Below the pieces are notes generated by a model, which searched no databases, was not told the DNA's origin, and worked only from the letters and a program-made list of their open reading frames with translations. From Petrolisthes cinctipes (Eukaryota; Arthropoda; Malacostraca; Decapoda; Porcellanidae), in the NCBI GenBank assembly GCA_033782935.1, contig JAWQEG010001384.1, forward strand, positions 250,501 to 314,500: 64,000 nt of DNA. The letters are read 5' to 3'. Position 1 is the stretch's first letter. Every line of letters starts with the position of its first letter. The position numbers and the translations under genes were made by a program. Below, one piece after another: positions 57,321-64,000 of the stretch.

Positions 57321-57719
57321 CCCTAACTTACGTCAGGGATCAGTTATATAAAAAAAGAAAATTTATAATGCAACCTATGAATTTAACTAAAAAGGATATA
57401 TAAATTTTAAAAAGATGATAAAATACACTAACAAAAAAAAACTGTATTATTAGAAATAGTGAAAATTGAGGGGTGGGTGACGGTGTTATGTTGAGGGAGG
57501 GTCTGTGTAAATTTAAAAAAACACTAAAATCTGTAATAAAAAGAAGGAAAAGATGACGTGAAATGACAGCCAGAATAAACAATCTCGATACTTATCTTGA
57601 TGAAATGTGATGATATGAAGGGTTCGTTTGTTAATAAAAAAAAAGAAAGGATAGATGAGAAGGAAGACGGAGCTCGGGGAGGACACGTCCGGCTCCTGGG
57701 ACCGCACAACAACCAAAAC
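57321..57719. other. No gene recognised
   Basis: AT-rich left part and a GC-richer right part with no motif I know. Only the codons right of 57720 match Tigger. Confidence 0.45.
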
Positions 57720-57900
57720 GTTGGAGGCCCAGTAAATATCATCGAGTTTGCTCATGTCAGCACCTTTATAGGCTCTAAGCCTCTTGAATTTGTAGATAAC
57801 AAGAGGCTTCATTCGGCGGGTTCCAGTTGCAGTACAGGTGAAGAGAATGCTCAGTCTGTCCTTCGTCATTTTCACTCCTGGTGCCTGTTTTTTATTTTTG
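57720..57900 (-). pseudogene. Tigger transposase, upstream DDE block
   Basis: The minus strand encodes QAPGVKMTKDRLSILF, TGTRRMKPLVIYKFKRL and YKGADMSKLDDIYWASN, which in Tigger proteins directly precede the block found at 53345. It is therefore the other side of the same Tigger copy, split by the LINE and about 400 bp of unknown DNA. Confidence 0.72.
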
Positions 57901-59034
57901 TGTATGATCTAATATGTACCCACCTTGTTTAATAAAATCTTGTGCAATGGCAGGGAATAGAGACCCAATATAAGAGAGACTGGACAGCCGCCATCTTTGT
58001 CCACTTTGTATTTCCGCAATACCTCTCACGTTAGTATAGAAAAAATCTACAAGTTGCTGGATACTATCAGCTAGTAATCTCCTGCTGACATTCGTGGGTA
58101 AAATATTGACGAAAATTGCATTTTTTCCATATACAGGTATATATTTTTCAATACTAAGAGATACCTGCTATTATAAATCCTATTATACGTCATGTAGGCG
58201 TTATTTTAATTAAAGCATAAGATAGGACGTGACGAGTTGCGAGACGACGCTACTAATGCCGTGTTATTATCGTCCAAGCGTCGGCTTGGGGTGCCAAGCG
58301 GGCTTGGAGCAAGCACTTTCTGACGACAAAAACAGACATGATACGTGGAGCCGAACAACTGGTTTGCCGAAGGTGCCGAACCAAAATAATAGCCGAAAAA
58401 TTATCATATGACGGAATCGTCATATCATTGCTTCAGGAAAGCAAAACCTAGCCTTTATGTTGGCAGAATTACAGGAAAATGACATGCCACCTTTTTTAAG
58501 GTTAGTATGAAATCAATTCTCAATTATATTATTAATCAAGGAGCCAGATTATGCAAAGAATGAAATATGTGTCCTTATTTTCGTTAAAATACATTGGGAG
58601 TCGTGATTGTCACCTTTATCCCCGATTCCAAGTTACAATGATAATTACCAAAGTTATATGTTACAATTACAGGTCCATGCCACCGGCCATTGATAATGAG
58701 ATGAACATGAATGCACTGGTGCAGTCTGCTCTTCTAGTATCAGGTGAAAGGTAAGTACAGTACAGTATTAATCTTTTCCCTGAAAGGACCATTGCCAAGG
58801 TTATTAATGACAGACCTGTTTTAAGGTATTTTTCATTGGTAACTTTATGAATGTTGTTAATAGGATATTTGGTTACATCTAACATACCAGAGCTACCTGT
58901 AAGGTAGGCCTACTGTCATTTATTTCTTAATGTTCATTTATCTAAAGTATTGCATCCAGATTTAATCAACAGATCCTGACTTACTTAATCTTACCTCTAT
59001 GTAAAGTATTACATCCAAAAATAATCTGCAGCCC
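57901..59034. other. Mostly unassigned; two possible small exons
   Basis: 58427-58501 (donor AAG|GTTAGT) and 58672-58751 (acceptor ATTACAG, donor AAAG|GTAAGT) join in frame to give NLAFMLAELQENDMPPFLRS and then NMNALVQSALLVSGER on the plus strand. No family is recognised. A small two-copy repeat (AAAGTATT-CATCCA) is at 58946-59020. The rest shows nothing I can support. Confidence 0.35.
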
Positions 59035-59737
59035 TTGACTTCTAACCTAACTCGAAGTGCCTTCAATGTTGCTAATAGAGACGTCATTTTGGATCAACTG
59101 GTTGACTTTGGGATAAAGGGTAATCTACTATGGTGGATTCGGGGCTACCTGAGTAACAGGACCTCCAGTGTGTTTTTCAGTGGTGCGCTCAGTCCTTTGC
59201 GCAGTTTTCATCTTGGTACGCCTCAAGGGGGTGTTCTCAGCCCATTGTTATTTAATATTTTGATGCATTGGTTGCTCACTTCTCTCCCTGATATTCCAGA
59301 AACTACAATTACATGCTATGCTGATGATATCTGTGTTCATTCTACCACACCAAGGGATCTCCAGCGGTTTCTTGACTCCTTCTTTGTGGCCTCCTCTCAC
59401 TGTGGCATTATTGTTTCCCCAGATAAGAGCAGAATATTCACCTGCCGCCTTCCTCAAGCTCGGCCAGTGTTCACCATTGGAGGGACTGTCATTCCCATGT
59501 GTTCCCAGTACCGCTACCTGGGATCGCCAGTCAATATTTGGCCGATTGTCCCTGCCAGACCTCAAGACCATCCCATTGTCCAGGACTTATTGGGTCGTCT
59601 CCATCGCCGACTTACACCACTTCAATGGCTCTCTAACAACTCCTTGGGCATCTCCATCCCAGTAGCCAGGACCATCTATATTGCTTTTATCCGTTCAGTT
59701 CTTGATTACCTCTCCTCTGCTTTGATTCAACTTCCTA
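59035..59737 (+). pseudogene. Non-LTR reverse transcriptase fragment, interrupted
   Basis: RT palm blocks: LGTPQGGVLSPLLFNILM, TCYADDICVHS (catalytic YADD) and QYRYLGSPVN, followed by FIRSVLDYLSSALIQLP. This RT is unrelated in detail to the CR1/L2-like one at 53368-54908 and looks closer to the I/R1/Jockey side. The N-terminal part is missing. It is cut at 59737-59739 by a TA-flanked transposon and resumes at 63943 (ATLETLEKFQNRAMGIILGC), running off the window. Confidence 0.8.
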
Positions 59738-59969
59738 TAGTCAACCACCAGGAAACTGGCGGTTTAGGTGGGGCAGCAGCGGGGATTTCCCCCCAAGCAG
59801 TGATGCCACATCTGGCTTTCCAACCCACATGACTCTGTCAAAAACCATACCAAATGGCAACGTTTTTGTATAGTGTTGCACTGATTCTATAAATATAGTC
59901 TTTAAATGGTGAGGGCGGGGTCAGGAAAATAATGAGGTTAATTAAGTCACTTCTCCTTTAGACTCCACA

Positions 59970-60250
59970 ATGGAAGGAACACCCCCTGCTCACCACCCAC
60001 ACTGGCTCCATAGTCGTGAGAAGGAAATAATTTTCTATGTAAATTCGTACTTTACAGAAGAAAAGATTAACAGAGGACCACTGATCTCGCCATCAAAGAT
60101 CCAAGAGCGCACAGCAAAAGCCACCAAAGTAAGTAAAAGGACGGCCCAATGGGTTTGCAGTAAAATAACCAAGAAGAACCAGAGCAGCCCGAATTTTCAT
60201 CCCCCAAAAGGAAGCAGTGTGTACGGACAAAAGCAAAGACTAGAAGGAAC
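59970..60250 (+). pseudogene. Transposase N-terminal exon (helix-turn-helix)
   Basis: REKEIIFYVNSYFTEEKINR, IQERTAKATKVSKRTAQWV: a helix-turn-helix of the type in IS630/Tc1-related transposases, where it binds the inverted repeats. The frame then runs into a non-coding region up to about 60998; an intron is likely. Confidence 0.6.
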
Positions 60251-60997
60251 AACAGATCAGATGGCAAAGTCATTAATAGCCAGACAGATATTAGACACTC
60301 CAGCACATCTGTCCTTCCTTCCTTCTCTACACACACACACACACAAACAGACTAATTAACTACTTGATCTGACTGAGATCATTTTCTCACTCTCCAACAT
60401 ACATACACACGTACACAGAGTCACCCTCGCTTGACCAATCTCCAATGACATCTCTCTGCTTCAAGTTGTGGTAAGAGGATATAGCAGAAACCATTAACCC
60501 CTTCCTCCTCTCTCTAGTTTCACAGAGAGAGAGAGAGAATGGGAGAATAAATGAATAAGGAATAAATAGGGAGAGAAGAGGAGTAGGCAGACATACAGAA
60601 TTAGATTGACCATTCACAGGCAACAGTTGTCACTCTAGCTATTTCTGTAAACTATTGAGTTTGAAATGTATATAAGCAGAGGAGGTACACTAGGATTCAG
60701 GATACTTAACACTGACTCCCTAAGGGCAATAAACTGTCTCCATAGAGAGAGACACAATACCATATAAGACAAGGCACATCAATATAATTCCCTGTATAGA
60801 TATAAGTATATAGTAATAAATTAAGCCTTAAGAAACTTGTGAAGTCAATTACTTAAGAACACCACAACGCCGAGCTCGCTACCTAATACAGCAACAACAA
60901 CAACAACAACAAGTACTACTACAACTCCAGAACAAGGTACTGTATCAGATCCTGAACGAGTTAAAGCCTTAGAGGACTGGTACAAGTGCACAGCAGT

Positions 60998-61803
60998 TGT
61001 CAGGAACATCGATGATTTTGACAAACATGTGTTGAGAAGAACTGTACTGGAATTTTATGAGAGAAATGAGGCTCCGACAGTACACAGAGCAAATGATGAA
61101 TTTAAGAAAAAAAACTCCTTCACCGGAAGTGATGAGACACTGCGAAGGATTCTTCATGATATCAGATTTAAATTTGCAAAGATAAATAGGAGCAAAGGAC
61201 GGGTTTGTTGAGAATGCAGAGTTAATCATCCAAGCAAAGAATGACGGCGACTACCATAATCAAATGAATTCGCAAGTGTTTGAAAAATGGTTCAACACTC
61301 AGTTACTGCCTAACATATTACCCAACTCCGTTATTGTAATGGAAAATACACCATTCCATTCTGTGCGACGGGAGAAAATGCCAACCACCAACTGGACAAA
61401 GTCACAGTTATGGGATTGGCTTGTGGCGAAAGGTGTTAAGCTCAGTGAAAATTTATTAAAATATGAGCTGTACAAACTTGCAAAGAAGCATTCGAATGGC
61501 AAAAAGTATCGGATCGATACTATTGCCCAGGAAGCAGGACACAGAGTCGTCAGACTGCCACCATATCACTGCCAACACAACCCTATAGAACTGATTTGGG
61601 GTCAAGCAAAATCATACATAGGGAAGAACACCTTCAAAATGGCTGACCTCAAACCTCTTGTTAAAGAAGCTGTAGGTCATATCACAGCACAAAACTGGAT
61701 GGCAGTACAACATGCTGAACGTCTGCAAGATGAGGATGCAAGACGTGACATAGCAGTGGACCATTATACAGACAGATTCATCATCAGCCTCTCAGACAGT
61801 TAA
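60998..61803 (+). pseudogene. DDE_3-type transposase with internal deletion
   Basis: An acceptor TTGTCAG precedes NIDDFDKHVLRRTVLEFY and a second helix-turn-helix (SFTGSDETLRRILHDIRF) up to KINRSKGR. The following codons (VENAELIIQAKNDGDYHNQM) belong about 90 residues later in relatives, so the segment with the first catalytic Asp is deleted and the frame is shifted. The rest is open: VIVMENTPFHS (the second acid is Glu where Asp is usual), WDWLVAKGV, RLPPYHCQHNPIELIW (third acid). Inactive. Confidence 0.78.
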
Positions 61804-61988
61804 GATGAAGAATTGTCAGAGCAAACACCAGACAGAGGAATAGGCCTCAGGGGGAAACCTCTAGATAAAAAAAAACGCGCCTTAACTTTTACCTCTGAGG
61901 TGGTGTGGAAATAAAGTTGATGCTAAAAAAAAATATATATAATAAGAAAATGTTCACCACGTACAAAATCGTGTCAAGTCTTCCTTCT

Positions 61989-62014
<26 letters not shown>
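61989..62014. repeat. (AC)n microsatellite
   Basis: A short AC array shortly upstream of the Helitron. Confidence 0.9.
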
Positions 62015-62020
<6 letters not shown>

Positions 62021-62187
62021 AAGTCATAGCCCTTCCCTACTTACACCTGCCATTAATCCTTACCTCATCCTACCCGGCACCCTACCCAACGATTTAAGGA
62101 GTTCCCTCCCCTCCCCCCAACACACACACAAGGGAGGTAAAAGGAAGGGGTATGAACAAATCTATATACATAAAGCCAAGATCTGTC

Positions 62188-62234
<47 letters not shown>

Positions 62235-62998
62235 GCGATGCACGCCTAAACCGTCCAACTTTGTGTCCTCAAAATTTGCATGTAGGTGAGTCTTGATCCC
62301 CTTCAGGTTTAGGGGGGGTCATACAACGAAACCACATATAACGAAACGTGCTAGCGAAATAATAATAAAATACAGGGGAAAAAATCTACGGAATCACCAT
62401 ACCACTGTTCAGCCTTCCGCAAAAACACGGTAATTTTTAAAGTTTCATTTAGGTAAATTTTTTCTTACAGATTTGTAGAGCTTGATTTTACACACCAGAA
62501 TCTGTAAACTAAAGTTTCCTAGGTTTACTGGCTTGCGTACTGCAGCGCCATGAGTAATAAAGTTGTTACCCCTAAAACCACCCTAAAAATGAGAGCGTAA
62601 TTATGATAAACTATTTTAGGCTACAGCACGGATATTATTCGATTTGTTTATGCGTTTTCTCACTAAGTATATTGTCGTTCACGATTTATTTTACTTTTGT
62701 CAAATTGATTTTCATTATTCCCATATTTATTTTAATCAACAGCTCATGAACATATTTTAGCACGGATATTATTCGATTTGTTTATGCGTTATCTCAGTAA
62801 GTATATTGTCGTTCACGATTTATTTTACCTATTATTAAACCTATTATTAAATTTTATGCATTTTTATGATTGATTCCATTGTCATATCGATTCTCAGTAT
62901 TGTCATATATAATTTCACTTTGGTCAAATTGATTTTCATTATTGCCATATTTATTTTCACGATTTATTTTACTTTTGTCACATTTATTTTCATTATTG

Positions 62999-63288
62999 CC
63001 ACAATCCTGACTGGCAAAGGTAAAGGCGAAGATGTCTTCATTCCAAAAATCCCTCTGAGGCCCTCAGATTGTCCAATTCAGTTCCAACGTCTCCAATTCC
63101 CTATTCGTCTAAGCTATGCCCACCAAGGACAGTCCCTGAAAGTAGTTGGCCTCAACCTTAAGGACCAGGTCTTCTCCCACGGTCAACTCTATGTGGGCTG
63201 CAGTCGAGTCGCCGATGAGAAGAATCTCTACGTGATGTCGTCAACCGGAGTCGTGAAAAATGTCGTTTACCAGGAGGCACTTCAGTAA
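62999..63288 (+). pseudogene. Helitron Pif1-type helicase, C-terminal fragment
   Basis: LTGKGKGEDVFIPKIPL, FQRLQFPIRLSYA, HQGQSLKVVGLNL and HGQLYVGCSRV are the last helicase motifs (V and VI) of the Helitron Rep-helicase protein, ending at its natural stop. A few residues between SYA and QGQSL are missing. The Rep nuclease and most of the helicase are absent, so the element is non-autonomous. Confidence 0.85.
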
Positions 63289-63620
63289 AATGCTTAGTGA
63301 CGCTATTAATAGAAAAAGAAGGAAATATTATTAATTATGCTAATATTAGAATGATGGAGTTATTGAATGAGGGAGAAAGATTGATATAATAAACATTTAA
63401 AAACGACTAATACCTCCAATTATTCACCCACCCACCTCTATTACTATTCATCCATCCATCCATTTATTTTATCTAACCACTAAACCATCCCTCCCTCTCC
63501 CCCTTCCTTCCCTCCTTCCCTTCCTTCTATCCACCCACCACCCGATCTGCTCCAAACCGCCCGAAGGGCGGTGGAAGGGCGGCCGCAGGCCGCCAGCCCT
63601 CCGCAGGAGCTAGCGGCTCC

Positions 63621-63650
63621 TAGCCGCCCGAAGGGCGGCGGAGCAGCTAG
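63621..63650 (+). terminator. Helitron 3' hairpin and CTAG end
   Basis: The stem GCCGCCC/GGGCGGC with loop GAA, then GGAGCAGCTAG. In rolling-circle transposition this structure marks the end of strand transfer. A second, larger GC-rich hairpin set lies at 63555-63620. Confidence 0.8.
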
Positions 63651-63938
63651 TTATAAATAAATGTACAAATAGTAAACAGACGTAAAAATAATAATAATAA
63701 AAAAATGGATAAAAATTCAGAAGCACATCACTATGCAGAGGAACATTACTATGCAGAGGGACATACACATAAAATACAGATGAAGAAAGAGTAGGCTAAG
63801 GGGGGGAGGGAGGAGATTCAGGTGAGGGACTGCTAGTCTACTGCCCTGGGCAATCCCATTTTCACAGACTAGATGTGGCAATGCTGCTTCGGGCGGCTAC
63901 CCCAGCTACACCCGCCAGTTTCCTTGTGGTTGACTATA

Positions 63939-64000
63939 GGGCTACTCTGGAAACTTTAGAAAAATTTCAGAATAGAGCAATGGGAATAATTCTCGGCTGT
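63939..64000 (+). pseudogene. Non-LTR RT fragment, continuation
   Basis: ATLETLEKFQNRAMGIILGC, the conserved post-palm block (in relatives ... LE..QN.A.R.I.G), continues the RT broken at 59737. It runs off the window edge. Confidence 0.72.

Larger units (their letters stand above)
62161..63650 (+). mobile_element. Helitron, 1.5 kb, with helicase remnant
   Basis: The 5' end TCTATATACATAAAGC and following GTCTGCGTGTG ... CCGCGATGCACGCCTAAACC are typical of animal Helitrons. The 3' end has a GC-rich hairpin (CCGCCCGAAGGGCGG) shortly before the terminal CTAG (63647-63650). Insertion is between A (62160) and T (63651), as Helitrons do. It includes a (GT)n array at 62195-62231, a roughly 90-bp direct repeat (GCACGGATATTATTCG) at about 62624 and 62760, and a Pif1-type helicase fragment. 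Confidence 0.87.
59740..63934 (+). mobile_element. TA-inserting DDE transposon splitting the RT
   Basis: About 75-bp imperfect inverted ends: GTCAACCACCAGGAAACTGG at the left against the complement of the right end, GTCAACCACAAGGAAACTGG. The ends lie within CTATAG on both sides, so the target is TA or TATA. Inside are helix-turn-helix and DDE_3 transposase pieces and a later Helitron (62161-63650). Confidence 0.82.

Overview
The window is eukaryotic, animal-type DNA. There are spliced exons with GT-AG junctions, tRNA-derived SINEs, non-LTR and LTR retrotransposons, many TIR DNA transposons, a Helitron and long microsatellites. I see no operons, rRNA genes or free-standing tRNA genes. The mix (P-like, Tigger, Tc1, FLYWCH-MULE and SCAN-like gag proteins) suits a marine invertebrate, most likely a decapod crustacean. 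That guess is inference from the style of the repeats; no host gene here fixes the species. Almost every coding region is a mobile element or the remains of a multicopy, transposase-like gene family.

Left part (1-17.4 kb): the C-terminal part of a decayed P/THAP9-type transposase (3-1384) is followed by a structurally complete LTR retrotransposon, element 1 (3052-8922, TSD CCCAC). Its domain order is gag-PR-INT-RT-RNaseH, the copia-like order on gypsy-type domains that defines Gmr1-like elements. A second Gmr1-like family, element 2, lies on the minus strand as an internally deleted copy (10124-15107). It abuts a near-identical second copy of the element 1 3' end plus its flank (15108-17395), which marks a duplication or a haplotype mis-join.

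Middle part (17.4-38.3 kb): a minus-strand FLYWCH zinc finger plus MULE-transposase gene survives as a seven-exon pseudogene (17458-24254). A 4.1-kb near-palindrome flanked by TA sits in its second intron and a TA-flanked MITE interrupts its third exon. Next comes a P-type transposon with a THAP-domain transposase (25221-30074), then a full copy of element 2 (30658-38212, minus, TSD GTTTC) that landed inside a small TTAA-flanked hairpin MITE. Seven MITEs of that family are scattered through the window.

Right part (38.3-64 kb): two SINE families, a Tc1 transposase pseudogene with an intron next to its catalytic Asp, and an Academ-like transposon (41520-44621, TSD TTA; XPG/FEN-type nuclease plus Cys8 finger, one in-frame UGA). 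The Academ-like element sits in the GGTGT-rich subterminal repeat of a Tigger element. Then follow a decayed SAMD3-like multicopy gene whose intron holds a SINE split by a 3-kb foldback element (47128-50110), a second Tigger copy split by a CR1/L2-like LINE with a PHD finger, and a nested set at the right edge: non-LTR RT, interrupted by a TA-flanked DDE transposon (59740-63934), itself hit by a Helitron (62161-63650).

The genes do not form a pathway. What the sequence records is the order of insertions, which can be read from target-site duplications, interrupted elements and paired inverted copies.
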